The notes: a model not told the origin generated them from the sequence alone. A stretch of DNA of 64,000 bases from Erinaceus europaeus (GCF_950295315.1 NC_080164.1:108768447-108832446); one strand, 5' to 3'; counted from the first letter of the stretch, positions 1 to 10,103 are shown. Made by a program: numbers and translations.

Positions 1-56
1 AGTTCTTGCTGTCTCTACCAAATAAATAAAGATAATAAAAAATTAAAAAAATATAT
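1..56 (+). mobile_element. SINE-A, 3' tail only (cut by window edge)
   Basis: The sequence CTGTCTCTACCAAATAAATA followed by an A-rich run matches the tail of the plus-strand SINE-A copies further along. The tRNA-like head lies outside the window. Confidence 0.75.
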
Positions 57-57
57 T

Positions 58-175
58 TTTTGGTCCATACTCCCAAAGGGATAAAGAATAGGGGTGGGAA
101 TCATATGGAATTGTACCCTTGTTATCTTACAATTTTGTTAACCATTATTAAATCACTTACAATAAAAATAAATTT
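58..175 (+). mobile_element. L1 3'UTR terminal fragment
   Basis: It carries the hedgehog L1-3U signature: a variant of TGGTCCATACTCCCAGAGGG, then GTGGAATTGTACCC, then an A-rich end with AATAAA. It is a short, 5'-truncated copy. Confidence 0.8.
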
Positions 176-195
176 GGTTTGTTCTATACTATAGT

Positions 196-346
196 CAGGA
201 CTAGGGAGACAACATAATGGGTATGCCAAAAGCAACATAATGGGTATGCCTAAGGCAACAAAAGTCCCAGTTTAAACCCCCAGTGCTACCATATATATGC
301 CAGAGCTGAGCAGTGCTCTGGTAAAATCAATCAATAAATAAACAAA
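196..346 (+). mobile_element. SINE-B with duplicated A-box segment
   Basis: The head reads GGGAGACAACATAATGGGTATGCC and the copy ends in CAGAGCTGAGCAGTGCTCTGGT plus an A-rich tail. The 17-base segment AACATAATGGGTATGCC occurs twice, at 211-227 and 234-250, so the internal promoter A-box region is duplicated. The B-box area (CAGTTTAAACCCC) is mutated. Confidence 0.85.
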
Positions 347-477
347 GCTTCTTACTGCACTACATATAAAACAATGCACTTTTATGTTATGGAAACAGCT
401 TTTATCCTTAAACCTCCTGAGCCTAGTTCTGCAAACTCAGATTTTTCTTCTATAGTTTCCTTACTTTCTAGCCTTCA

Positions 478-825
478 CAGAATAAAAGAGAGCTAGGCTT
501 CTGTTCTGGCTAGGGTTTTGGCTTAAGGGAATATTGTGACTGGTATGATCAGCTAGCCAAACAAAACACTAAAACCTTTTCCCATGTCAACAGTAAGGCT
601 GCTTCACTTTCTGAATGTACATGTGTTCACCAGAGTAGCTCTTCATGTCAGCTTATTCTTGATGGACTTTTTCTTTGTCTCTACAGCTTGTCCGTGTGTC
701 CCCAGAGAGCCAACTTTTATAGAGGTCAGCTTTTAATATGCTTTGTTCACTCATCTTGATCATTCCTAGTTTTGATTTAGAGTGAGAGGCAAGAGTCCCT
801 TCTCCTTGAACTTGGTAGTGTGCTG
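478..825 (-). mobile_element. Tigger-like DNA transposon fossil
   Basis: Tigger elements are pogo-superfamily DNA transposons that are long dead in mammals. The plus strand here reads as the complement of the transposase start. The stretch at 755-800 (ATTCCTAGTTTTGATTTAGA) and the flanking GTTCACCAGAGTAGCTCTTC at about 630 match the Tigger1-type consensus as I know it. On the minus strand a short reading frame ends in LPLTLNQN, like the transposase N-terminus motif LTLNQK. Both ends are missing and the frame is broken. The exact subfamily is not certain. Confidence 0.65.
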
Positions 826-832
826 GCCAGGA

Positions 833-935
833 GAAAGTAGGGAGACAGGGAGGGAGAGGGAGAGGGGGAGGGCGAGAGGGAGAGGGGGAGGGGGAGGGGG
901 AGGGGGGAAGAGAGAGAGTGAGAGAGAGAGAGAGA
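833..935. repeat. GA/GGGAGA purine tract
   Basis: An almost pure purine run made of GGGAGA and GGGGGA units that ends in (GA)n. It joins the Tigger relic to a SINE-C fragment and could be the expanded antisense tail of that SINE. Confidence 0.9.
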
Positions 936-1024
936 ATGAGAACTGAAGAGTTTCCTTCAATGTGTTAGGGAGAGGATTCAAACCTGGGTCGCACATGTGA
1001 CCAAGTGAGCTATTTTGCCAGACC
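936..1024 (-). mobile_element. SINE-C fragment
   Basis: GATTCAAACCTGGGTC (complement of a B box) is followed by AAGTGAGCTATTTTGCCAG, the complement of a tRNA-like head. The copy is diverged and partial. Confidence 0.5.
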
Positions 1025-1196
1025 TCTAAGTGATCTGGGTTAAGGTACACAAGATGAAACAGCCTGGATGACATAGATATTAGGAAAAAATATATACAGC
1101 ACACTACAATGTTGAGAAATGATACTTGTTTTTACTTAAAAGAAGACCCCTAGTTCCATTTGCTCTACCCCTACCTTTGGGTTCCTATTTATTATA

Positions 1197-1604
1197 AACA
1201 GTTTGATTTATGTCTTACCACCTTTTAGCCACCAAGTTGCAGTTACTACCATGACATCATCCAGGGCAGATGACCTCATCATGTGTCCTAGAATCTCACC
1301 TTTTCAGAGCTCTACCCTTTTAGGGAAAAATAGAAACAGGCTTGGAGTATGGCAACATCTTTCAATATCCATGTCCAGAGGAAAAGCAATTACAGAAGCC
1401 AGAACTCCCACCTTCTGCACCCATTAAAGAATTCTGGTCCATCCTCCCAGGATGGGATAAATAATAAATAAGAATAGGGATAAAGAATAGGAAGCTTCTA
1501 ATGGAGAGGATGGGACACAAAACTGGTGATTCATACTGTGTGGAATTGTACCCCTCTTATCTTGTAATCTTGTTAATCATTGTTAAATCACTAATAAATA
1601 AAAC
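1197..1604 (+). mobile_element. L1 3'UTR fragment
   Basis: It runs from CTTACCACCTTTTAGCCACC through ATTACAGAAGCCAGA to GTGGAATTGTACCCC and an AATAAATAAAA end. The GGGATAAA segment near 1450-1485 is partly duplicated (two GGATAAAxAATA copies). There is no coding part. Confidence 0.85.
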
Positions 1605-1810
1605 ACTCCAACTTAAGACTTCAAGTTTTGAAACTATGCTTCAGCATGGAACTCTGCTCATCAGTTTTATTTTACTCAGAATGGTTCATCTCAGAGGACT
1701 TCACATAATTAATTCAGGATACAGACCCATTGGTGGAATTCTAGACTATGTTTCTCTCTCTCTTATTCATACTTAATATGACTGAAAATACTATATATAT
1801 ATTAAATCAT

Positions 1811-2006
1811 GACTTTTTAAACTTTGTTTTGTTTGATAGAACAAAGAGAAATTGAGAGGGGTGGGGCATATAGGGAAGGGGGGAGAGAGAGAGGCCTGCA
1901 GCACTGTTTCACTGCTTGTGAAGCATTTTACTGCAGATGGGGACGATGGGTTTGAACCAAGTCCTTGTGCAAGGTAAGGTGTGCACTTAACCAGGTGCAC
2001 CATTTT
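1811..2006 (-). mobile_element. SINE-A
   Basis: A complete minus-strand copy. It starts with a T-rich end, then AGAGAAATTGAGAGGGG, the CCTGCAGCACTGTTTCACTG body, GTTTGAACCAAG (B-box complement) and TTAACCAGGTGCACCA (head). Confidence 0.85.
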
Positions 2007-2404
2007 TTTTATCCCCATAATTTTGTTCCTGCTCCAACCCCCCACCCCCAAAAAACACACGTAGGAGTACACATACATGCTACCTAGATATAATTCAGTT
2101 TGAAATCTTACAATAACAGTCTTTCACCTATGAAATAAAAAGCACTGTGCAGCTGAAATACTCTGTGCTCTAGTTAAACATCCATCCTAATCTTTCCTAC
2201 ATTATACAGTCTCCTCCATGCATAGTTGTCTCTTCTGCTTGAATGATAACTCCCTCAAGGCAGCAAATAGCAGTGACCAGAATGTTCTCAATGCTTTATG
2301 TCTGCTTTGACTTTAACCCCTATACTATCCTCCCTTCCAACAATTAAGATACATCATCATTTGACTCTATAAAAGACCTATGGTGCCTTTGAAGAGCTAC
2401 ATGG
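2007..2404. other. No gene or repeat recognised
   Basis: AT-rich single-copy-looking sequence. There is a C-rich patch at 2036-2050 (CAACCCCCCACCCCC). No long reading frame or splice-framed exon stands out. Confidence 0.5.
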
Positions 2405-2600
2405 GCTGTCAAAATAACTCACTTAGATAGCATACCAGTCTTGCCACACTCACAGCTCAGGCTTGATCCCAGCCTCCACTGCACTGGAAGAGGCTTTGGT
2501 TCTATGCAGCCTTTCCTTCTCTCTCTGTCTCTGTCTTTCAGTCTCCTTCTGTCTGAGAAAGCCAACCTAGAGTGGTGAAGCCCTAGCAATGACAAAGCAA
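2405..2600 (+). mobile_element. SINE-C
   Basis: The head reads AAATAACTCACTTAGATAGCA, then GGCTTGATCCCAGCC in the B-box position, then a CT-rich body. It resembles a tRNA-derived SINE older than A and B and ends in AAAGCAAAACAAAC. Confidence 0.55.
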
Positions 2601-2708
2601 AACAAACAGGTCAATGGAACCTTTTAGACCTACTTAAGTCTTGTATTTTAATTGAAATAAGAAGTCTAAATAGTCCAAGCCAGATAGAGCATATAATTAT
2701 GATCTGTT

Positions 2709-3183
2709 TTTTTTTTTATTAGTGATTTAGCATTGATTTACAAAGTTACAAGATAACAGGGTACAACTCCGCACCATTCCCACCACCAGAGTTCTGAATC
2801 CATAATCCCTCTACTGGAAACTACAACAGTTCTTTTAAGGTTGCAGATATGGGTTAGCTATTATTTCTACAACTATCTGTCTATATTCATGTATATTTGA
2901 CCTTTTTTTCCCCCTATAGTTCTATCTTCTATTCTGTTCCAAGTCACATCTATACCTATTATTACATCTAAATGTCCCTCCCTTTCCTCTTCTCTCTCTG
3001 GTTCCTGATGGAGTTGGAGTTCAGAACCCACTGATCATCTTCCCCTATCATTTCTCCTCCTCTGTGGGTACGAAGCAAAATTATTTTTGGGGTGCAGAAG
3101 GTGGTAGTTCTGACTTCTGTAATTGCTTCTCCACTGGACATGGGCGTTGGCGGGTTGACCCATACCCCCAGCCTGTTTTATGA
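2709..3183 (-). mobile_element. L1 3'UTR fragment, minus strand
   Basis: A poly-T start (antisense A tail) is followed by GTTACAAGATAACAGGGTACA, the ends of which mirror the plus-strand copies at 34441 and 42700. It continues to TTCTGTAATTGCTTCTCCAC and CCCCCAGCCTGTTT. This copy has the longer variant with a block equivalent to 42470-42660. Confidence 0.85.
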
Positions 3184-4140
3184 TCTTAAATATATACCTC
3201 TAAGACTGTAGGTAGAGGTAGACACAGAATAAAACAACCCAGTAGTGTCAGAAAGACAGAAAAATGAAAGGTCCTTCTCACTTAAATTTCTCTTAATGTT
3301 ACAGCCAAAATACTCTCAAGAGAGCATCTAGACATGCTTAAACATGATCACAATGTAAATGCAAGAGCTCTGAGGTGTTCTGTTTCCATTATTCACTCAT
3401 CAATGATTCTAGAAAAATCTATTATAGGTACAGGGGGAGGAACTTCTCCCTACTCCACCAGCTCCCCACAAAGATATTTGAAAGTGAACAAGTGACAATG
3501 AGAAACCACACCCAAAAATGAAAACTGGGGAAAATAACATCTCCTCCTTCCCCTCCCAGAATGTCCCAACAGGGCCAGAATGAGAAAAGACCCGTGTCAA
3601 CACTTAATCAGTTATTTCCTATCTACATGCAATGTGGCCCCAAACTAGAATGAACAGAAGAAAAAAAAAAGAGTTTTCTCACTTTAATTAGACTGTTCAA
3701 AGGAGGTGAAAACTGACTGCAAAGCAGAGCTACAAAGCAGTCTTTCACTGAATAGTTAGCAGGAAATCTTTTAATTATTGAAGCTGATAAAGCACTTTGT
3801 AAAGACCCCTTTATCTAGCAGAGGCTGAGGAGTTTTCCCTGGCATACTTCCTAAGCAGAAAGAAAAAGAACTCCAGTTTTGCTTTGACCTGAGCCTCCTT
3901 TTCTTAGTCCTGATCTAAAGGAAAGTAATTATAAGGAGTGAGCCATCTTCCTGCTTAATACATTTCACAATGCTGTCCTGTGGATGTAAATTCCCGAGTT
4001 TGAGCAATACCTTTTACATTCATGCTGGAAAAGAAGAGATTATTCAGTAGATATTCCAAAGCCATGGTCAAAAAGACCATTATGAGAGGAAGTAGATGAT
4101 CTGATTTATTAATATTTAAGTGTGTATTTCCTTTTATTTT
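3184..4140. other. No gene or repeat recognised
   Basis: About 950 bp of unique-looking sequence with one short A run at 3661. Reading frames are short and unrecognisable. It could be single-copy intergenic or intronic DNA. Confidence 0.5.
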
Positions 4141-4141
4141 T

Positions 4142-4625
4142 AAATTTTAAAAAGGTTATCTATGAATGTAGGACAGCAAAAGAGAGAAATTGAGAGGGGG
4201 ACAAGAGAGAAAGAGACACCTGCAGTACTGTTTCAAAATTCTTTATTATTATTTTTTTATATTTATTTATTCCCTTTTGTTGCCCTTGTTTTTTTTTTAT
4301 TGTTGTAGTTATTATTGTTGTTGTTACTGATGCCATCATTGTTGGATAGGAGAGAGAGAAATGGAGAGAGGAGCAGAACAAAGAGAGGGGAGAGAAAGAC
4401 ACATGCAGACCTGCTTCACCGCTTATGAAGCAACTCCTCTGCAGGTGGGGAGCCTGAGGCTCGAACTGGGATCCTTATGCCAGTCCTTGCGCTTTGTGTC
4501 GCCGGACTCCCTGTTTCATCACTCTTAGAGCTCCTACCCCCCAGAGAGGGGACCATGGACTTGAACTTGGGTCCTTACATCAGGTCACATGTGCGTTTAA
4601 CCGGGTGTGCCACCACCCGGCCCCC
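4142..4625 (-). mobile_element. SINE-A (outer copy, split by another SINE-A)
   Basis: The tail and body are at 4142-4235 and the tRNA-like head resumes at 4519-4625 (GGACTTGAACTTGGGTCC, then TTAACCGGGTGTGCCACCAC). The two halves are separated by a second SINE-A at 4236-4510, and the 8-base word CTGTTTCA occurs on both sides. Confidence 0.85.
4236..4510 (-). mobile_element. SINE-A (inner copy) with head deletion
   Basis: This copy carries the TCCCTTTTGTTGCCCTTG tail module and GAGGCTCGAACTGGGATCC. It is flanked by CTGTTTCA at 4228-4235 and 4511-4518. The head jumps from GCGCTTTGTGTCG to CCGGACTCC, losing about 25 bases that normally include the A box. Confidence 0.85.
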
Positions 4626-5246
4626 AGTCTATACTTAATTTTAAATAATGCATTCACCTACATATATCATAATGGCTGCTCCTTTAAACAAAGAACATTT
4701 AAAGGTGATTGAATCTTGCTGATATAAAATGGATACTAGCTTTTTAATCAATGTCTTTTTAATCAGAGTTATTGGTTGTATAATATCTTCAGCTGACAGT
4801 GAAATCTTAAGCAATATTTAATCATCTGTCTGGAATATATTAAGCAAATTGTTCATAAGTTACAGACTAACAATAGCAAAGCTGAGGAATATGTTTAAAC
4901 TCTGTCTGACAGTAACTGTGTTTTGACTGAAATAATGACGTAATTTCAATAGAGTTAAAGATATGTAGGAATATTCAACATAGTTGCTTTCCTTACCATT
5001 TCCTTATCTTTTATCCCCAACATATATGTGTACAAAATTAGATCTCTCCTGGTTCCATGTTTATCTACACACAACTGTGCATTCTTAACTGAGGAGACAA
5101 TATTTTTCCAATACTGTGATATAGCTGTCTCAGGGGTAGAGTTTCGTTGTCTTCACAAAACATGTGCTAGCACAACTCACTGTCGTCAAAGTAGCAGTCC
5201 CTTTGCCATACATCACTGGGCCCTCTGTTCACTCTTATAATCTCTC
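4626..5246. other. No gene or repeat recognised
   Basis: AT-rich unique-looking sequence. Frames are short and resemble no family I know. Confidence 0.5.
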
Positions 5247-5440
5247 TCAAAGGCCAGGTGGTGGTGAGCCTGGCTGAACACACACATTTCCAAGCACAAG
5301 GATTCAGATTCAAGCCCCCAGTTCTCATCCACAGAAAGGAAGCTTCAAGAGTGGTGAAGCAGCACTGCAAGTGTCTGTCTCTTTCCCTCTCTATCTTCCC
5401 TTTCCCTCTCAACTTCTCTCCAAATAATAAATACTGAAAA
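5247..5440 (+). mobile_element. SINE-A
   Basis: The order is GGCCAGGTGGTGGTGAGCC head, ATTCAAGCCCCCAG B box, AGTGGTGAAGCAGC body, CT-rich stretch, then AATAATAAATA tail. Confidence 0.85.
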
Positions 5441-5519
5441 AGCTAGCAATATCACTCTCATATGAGGAACATATATTTGCAGGTACAGACCAGAAGCTTA
5501 CTAATAAGTCACCAGTTTC

Positions 5520-5690
5520 CTTTCCTGCTTTGTTTCCTAAACTCTGCATATGAGGAATGTGATCACCTGGTGTTTGTTTTTTTCCTTCTAGTTGACTTCA
5601 TTTAGTACGATGTCTTCTAGTTACACTCATGTTACAGCAAAAGACAAAATTTCATCTTTTCTTACAGCTAAGTAGTATTGCATTACACAC
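5520..5690 (-). mobile_element. Old L1 ORF2 end / 3'UTR fragment
   Basis: TTGACTTCATTTAGTACGAT and the following TCTAGTTACACTCATGTTAC are the complement of the generic mammalian L1 segment encoding the ORF2 C-terminus. GCATATGAGGAATGTGATCA is the complement of the CACTCATATGTGGAA region just after the ORF2 stop. Too decayed to read as protein. Confidence 0.7.
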
Positions 5691-5734
5691 ACACTTTTTT
5701 GTTTTTAATGAAAGCATTTCATTTATTTAACTTT

Positions 5735-5925
5735 ATATTCTATTTTAAGGTAAAAGAAATACACACACACACACACACAGAGAGATAGAGAAAGAGAGAG
5801 AGAAAAGAGAGAACAGAGGACTGCTCAGTTCTGGCATGTGGTGGTGCTGGGGATTGAAATCTGGGATCTTGGAGCCTTAGGCATGAAAGTCTTTTGAGCA
5901 ACCATTATGCTGTCTCTTCAGCCCC
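5735..5925 (-). mobile_element. SINE-B with CA repeat in its tail
   Basis: ACTGCTCAGTTCTGGCATGT, GGGGATTGAAATCTGGGATC and AACCATTATGCTGTCTC are the SINE-B complement. The antisense tail holds (AC)n at 5761-5780 followed by a GA stretch. Confidence 0.85.
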
Positions 5926-5929
5926 ATAA

Positions 5930-6056
5930 TTAATTTTATTTATTTATTTTAAAAATATTATTATGTTTATTTATTTATAAGATAGAGACAGTCAGAAGTT
6001 GAGAAAGGAGGGGGTGACAGAGAAGGAGAAAGACAGAGTGACACATGCAGTACTGT
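5930..6056 (-). mobile_element. SINE-A, truncated
   Basis: Contains the TTTATTTATTTATAAGATAG tail end, GAAGTTGAGAAAGGAGGGGG and CACATGCAGTACTG. The copy stops before the B box, so the tRNA-like half is missing. Confidence 0.7.
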
Positions 6057-6299
6057 GAACAAGAACTGAGCCAGTTTTTTTTAGGGGGGAGGGAAGGAGG
6101 GTATTGGTTCCAGTCTCTAACAACATAAGGGATAGTGTGTAGATTGAGGATTCACTTTTTTGAAGTATAGGAAGGTGAAAATGGACAGTGTCTCTCAACT
6201 TTCTCTATCTCTCATTCTCTCAAAGAATGAGTAGTAAAGTAATAGAATGAAAAAAATAAACTAGGAAAAAAAAAAAAAACAAGCCAACAAACAAAATCC

Positions 6300-6400
6300 T
6301 GTCCTGGGAAAGTCACTCAGCAGTGGAATCATGAATGTATGAGATTCTGGGATCATTTCTCAATGCCACATCCAAACAAACAAATAAATGAAACAAATAA
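6300..6400 (+). mobile_element. SINE-C-like tRNA-derived fragment
   Basis: GTCACTCAGCAGTGGAATCA and GGGATCATTTCTCAATGCC sit at A-box and B-box spacing, followed by an AAACAAACAAATAAAT tail. Diverged; the family is uncertain. Confidence 0.45.
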
Positions 6401-6424
6401 TTTAGAAGAAAATATTAGGATAAA

Positions 6425-6585
6425 GTATTTTTTATTGAAAAATAAGATACATTGGTGAAATACACCAACTCCAGTCCAAGTCCTGCTTTGTGTTTACCCT
6501 CCTGCTCTTATTTTTAAACTTCTATCTGAGTGAGATCATCTGATATTCATCCTTCTCTTTCTGATTTGTCTTTTGTATTGCATCA
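6425..6585 (-). mobile_element. Old L1 3' fragment, minus strand
   Basis: CACCAACTCCAGTCCAAGT and GAGTGAGATCATCTGATATTC recur at 47108-47205 in the same order. GAGTGAGATCAT is the complement of the L1 sequence just before the ORF2 stop. Confidence 0.7.
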
Positions 6586-6670
6586 AAGTTAAAAACTCAG
6601 GGGGGTGGGGGTCCAGGTCCTGGAACAGGGTGGTGGAGCAGACCTAGTGGGGGTTAAATTGTTATGTGGA

Positions 6671-7375
6671 TGCCATACATCAGACAAGAAACTAATCACC
6701 AAAATATATAAAGAGCTCAGCAAACTTAGCACCAAAAAAGCAAATGACCCCATCCAAAAATGGGCAGAGGATATGAACAAAACATTCACTACAGAGGAGA
6801 TCCAAAAGGCTAACAAATATATGAAAAACTGCTCTAGGTCACTGATTGTCAGAGAAATGCAAATTAAGATAACACTAAGATACCACCTCACTCCTGTAAG
6901 AATGGCATACATCAAAAAGGACAGCAGCAACAAATGCTGGAGAGGTTGTGGGGACAGAGGAACCCTTTTACATTGCTGGTGGGAATGTAAATTGGTATAG
7001 CCTCTGTGGAAAGCAGTCTGGAAAACTCTCAGAAGGCTAGACATGGATCTTCCATATGATCCAGTAATTCCTCTCCTGGGGTTATACCCCAAGGACTCCA
7101 TAACACCCAACCAAAAAGAGGTGTGTACTCCTATGTTCATAGCAGCACAATTCATAATAGCTAAAACCTGGAAGCAACCCAGGTGCCCCAAAACAGATGA
7201 GTGGCTGAGAAAGCTGTGGTATATATACACAATGGAATACTATGCAGCTTTCAAGAACAATGAACCCACCTTCTCTGACCCATCTTGGACAGAGCTAGAA
7301 GGAATTATGTTAAGTGAGCTAAGTCAGAAAGATAAAGATGAGTATGGGATGATCCCACTCATCAACGGAAGTTGA
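6671..7375 (+). pseudogene. L1 ORF2 C-terminal remnant (ORF2p: endonuclease/reverse transcriptase family)
   Basis: L1 ORF2p nicks target DNA and reverse-transcribes L1 RNA. Only its C-terminal region is present here, so the endonuclease and reverse transcriptase domains are absent. The frame opens at the truncation point ([19 protein letters not shown]) and continues through AEDMNKTF and the cysteine-rich segment [19 protein letters not shown]. It then meets an in-frame TAG at 6998-7000 where related L1s have glutamine. Beyond it the same frame stays open through [13 protein letters not shown] and [13 protein letters not shown] to TGA at 7373-7375. One nonsense codon in about 700 bases shows that decay is limited. 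It cannot make a functional protein. Confidence 0.93.
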
Positions 7376-7485
7376 AAAAGAAGATCTGAAAGGGAAACTA
7401 AAAGCAGGATCTGACTAAATTGAAAGTAGGGCGTCAAAGTAAAAACCCTGTGGTGAGTGGTAGACATGCAGCTTCCTGGGCCAGT

Positions 7486-7515
7486 GGGGGGTTGGGGGTA
7501 AGTGGGAGGGATGGG
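7486..7515 (+). other. G-quadruplex-type tract in L1 3'UTR
   Basis: G runs of 6, 5, 3, 3 and 3 are separated by 1-5 bases. A G-rich tract in this position is a known shared feature of mammalian L1 3'UTRs. Equivalent tracts occur at 23131-23160 and 49990-50017. Confidence 0.75.
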
Positions 7516-8850
7516 TCACTGTCTTTTGGTGGTGGGAATGGTGTTTATGTACACTCCTAGTAAAATGTAGTCATATAAATCACTAGTTAATTAATACGAG
7601 ATGGGGAAAATTAATTGTATGTCTCGAAGTTTTTCAAAACACAAATTGAATCTTTTCAATATATAGGCTGTGTAATTGATATGCAGACTCTCTCAAAAGG
7701 CTAGACCAAGTAGATCAGAAACAACCAATAGCACAGCTATATACAAAATACTGGGTATTGTACAGCAAACCCTAACAAAAGGACTTTTCAAAGTTAACCC
7801 AATTACCAAATAATGTGATGATAACATTAACTTTCGATTGTCTTTTGGAACCCTAAGACAGCAGGAACCTTACATCTCCACTATAGAGCCTCTACTTCCC
7901 CCAGTCCTGGGGTTAGGAAAGTGGATAGGGCCCACTTTCCCATATGCCTCTCCCAGTCCATATCAAATAATATTGCATCTGCCGATCACAACCTAACCAA
8001 CACAACGATTGCCACCTCAACATGCTTCACTTCAGACTGTGTCCAGAGACTTCACGTGTGGAATGACAACCCTTCAACTTCATTACTCGGGTGAGACCTT
8101 TCCTTTCATAGTATACTCTAATTTCATCTCAGGTGGTTCACTTTCTAACAAAGTCCCAAAACCTAGATATACACCAGTTTCTGTGAGAGAGAGCATATGT
8201 TCACACGTATCCATAAACTACTGCAAAATATATACCTGAAAGCAGAAATACACTAGAGTTTGCAGTGAGTATCCCCCTAACACTTCCTCTCCACTATTCC
8301 AAGCTTTGGGTCCATGATTGCTCAACAATTTGTTTGGCTTCGTATGTTAACTCTCTTTTCAGTCACCAGGTTCCAGATGTCATCAGGATGCCGGCCAGGC
8401 TTCCCTAGACTGAAGACCCCACCAATGTGTCCTGGAGCTCAGCTTCCCCAGAGACCCACCCTACTAGGGAAAGAGAGAGGCAGACTGGGAGTATGGACCG
8501 ACCAGTCAACGCCCATGTTCAGTGGGGAAGCAATTACAGAAGCCAGACCTTCTACCTTCTGCAACCCACAATGACCCTGGGTCCATGCTCCCAGAGGGAT
8601 AGAGAATGGGAAAGCTATCGGGAGGGGGTGGTATATGGAGATTGGGTGGTGGGAATTGTGTGGAATTGTACCCCTCCTACCCTATGGTTTTGTTAATTAA
8701 TCCTTTCTTAAATAAAAAATAAAACAAAATGGAAATGAACAAAAAAAATTGTTATGTGGAAAACTGACAGATGTCACACATGTACCAACTACTGTATTTT
8801 ACTGTCGACTGTAAACCATTAATCTCCCTATAAAGAATAATGATACACAC

Positions 8851-9495
8851 TGCCTCCCACCATCAAAAGGCATTTGCAAGGCACAGGAAGAGAGCTGCCT
8901 ATCAAGTTATCAACTGTTAGAGGCTACAGCATTGTCCTCTTCCAAATCCAGAGGCTCTTCCCACCCCCACCCTAGGCCACTGTGAGGATGGGGGACACTG
9001 GTGAGCAAAGTGGGTACTGGCATGCAGAGCCTGTTGGAGACCATGATAACTGGGACCCCTCCTTACTCCTCCCACTTTGCATAGAGAAAACAAGAGTTGG
9101 TGAAATCAAGGGCAAAAAGTCAAAAAGGCAACATGCCTCTGAAGCTGGAGAGATGGAGCAATAGAGGGGAAGGAACCTCAGGAGAGGCAATAGGCTAAGG
9201 TACAGGAGGGAGAAAATGGGGAAAGAATTGGACTGGAGTGAGACAGAAGACAGAGGAATGGGGGGAGGGAGAAGGAAGGCAGAGGGTGAGCCACACAGTG
9301 GCTAAACCCGCAATAATGGTTGCAGATACCCTAATCTTTATCCCAAAAGGGGAAGGGGAAAATCAGCAAGAGCCCCACAACAGAGCGACTGGGATTAAAT
9401 TCCACACTAAGCATCCTTCCTAATGTCTTCTTTACAAAGGAAGCCAAACATCCTCTGGTAATAAGAACCTAGGATCCTCATTTTTTTTCAAGAGC
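8851..9495. other. No gene or repeat recognised
   Basis: About 640 bp of purine-rich unique-looking sequence (GAGG/GGGAG clusters at 9160-9290). Short frames occur on both strands and none is recognisable. Confidence 0.5.
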
Positions 9496-9499
9496 CCAG

Positions 9500-9630
9500 C
9501 CAAGGGGTGGGGATAAATAGCATAATGCCTATGCATAGAGACTCTCATGCCTGAGGCTTCAAAAGTCTCAGCACCACCATTAGGCAGAGCTGAGCAGTAC
9601 TCTGGTAAAATAAACAAACAAATAATGAAG
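9500..9630 (+). mobile_element. SINE-B
   Basis: Carries ATAGCATAATGCCTATGCAT, GACTCTCATGCCTGAGGC, a B-box area shortened to AGTCTCAGCACC, and GCTGAGCAGTACTCTGGT before an AAACAAAC tail. Confidence 0.85.
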
Positions 9631-9732
9631 CAAGGAGATCGATTTAATTAGCAACACTGTCAGACCACAACAGCTCAGTGTCTGCTTCAGTTAAGGTTGG
9701 GGACCCTTTTTTTCTGCCAAGGGTCATTTAGA

Positions 9733-9785
9733 TATAAATAAATAAATAAATAAATAAACCAACAAATAAATAAAAATAAAATACA
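9733..9785. repeat. (AAAT)n microsatellite
   Basis: A run of AAAT units interrupted once by CCAACA. It follows CTGCCAAGGGTCATTTAGAT, which may be part of an old repeat that I could not place. Confidence 0.85.
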
Positions 9786-9939
9786 AATATAACACATACA
9801 GAAAAAGACAGATAAATTAGAGAAAAGTGACAACAATTCCTGGGCATGAGGAGACAATGTGAAAAAAGTGAGACTTTAAACTAGGAAATTATGGGATATT
9901 TGCAAATAAGTACAAACAACAAAAGTGCAACAGTTCCAG

Positions 9940-10102
9940 AATCTGGAACCTGTTGTTTAATAAGAAACAGAAATCGGTTTTAACCCAATATGGAAATGGG
10001 CTAAGATATTAACAAGGAATTCACAATAGAGGAACTCCAGATGAAAAATGAATTTATGCTCTGTCTTAGAGAAGACACAAATTAAAAATTCCAGCTAGTC
10101 AA
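9940..10102 (+). mobile_element. Old L1 ORF2 fragment
   Basis: GGAAATGGGCTAAGATATTA, TTCACAATAGAGGAACTCCA and GAGAAGACACAAATTAAAA are degraded forms of the L1 ORF2 segment at 6757-6870 of the young copy. No open frame remains. Confidence 0.6.
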
Positions 10103-10103
10103 C

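Larger units (their letters stand above)
6671..8745 (+). mobile_element. 5'-truncated young L1 with 15-bp target duplication
   Basis: The element begins inside ORF2 and ends in an A-rich tail. It is flanked by AAATTGTTATGTGGA at 6656-6670 and 8746-8760, a perfect 15-bp duplication. The layout is ORF2 C-terminus (6671-7375), then a 1.37-kb 3'UTR with a G-rich tract at 7486-7515 and the conserved end with CATGCTCCCAGAGGGATAGA. Compared with the copy at 36605-38095, the 3'UTR lacks about 790 bp. The intact duplication and near-open ORF2 suggest a comparatively recent insertion. Confidence 0.92.
6605..8850 (+). mobile_element. Older L1 3'UTR (outer element, split)
   Basis: The outer halves are 6605-6670 and 8761-8850. 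They read continuously as GACCTAGTGGGGGTTAAATTG...GTTATGTGGAAAACTGACAG...TACTGTCGACTGTAAACC with an AATAAAGAATAA-like end, a different L1 3' end from the inserted copy. The intervening 2.1 kb is a younger L1 flanked by a 15-bp duplication. Confidence 0.75.

Noticed and set aside
6589..7230. 213-codon minus-strand open frame
   Set aside because: It is the antisense of the L1 ORF2 remnant and has no independent coding signal.
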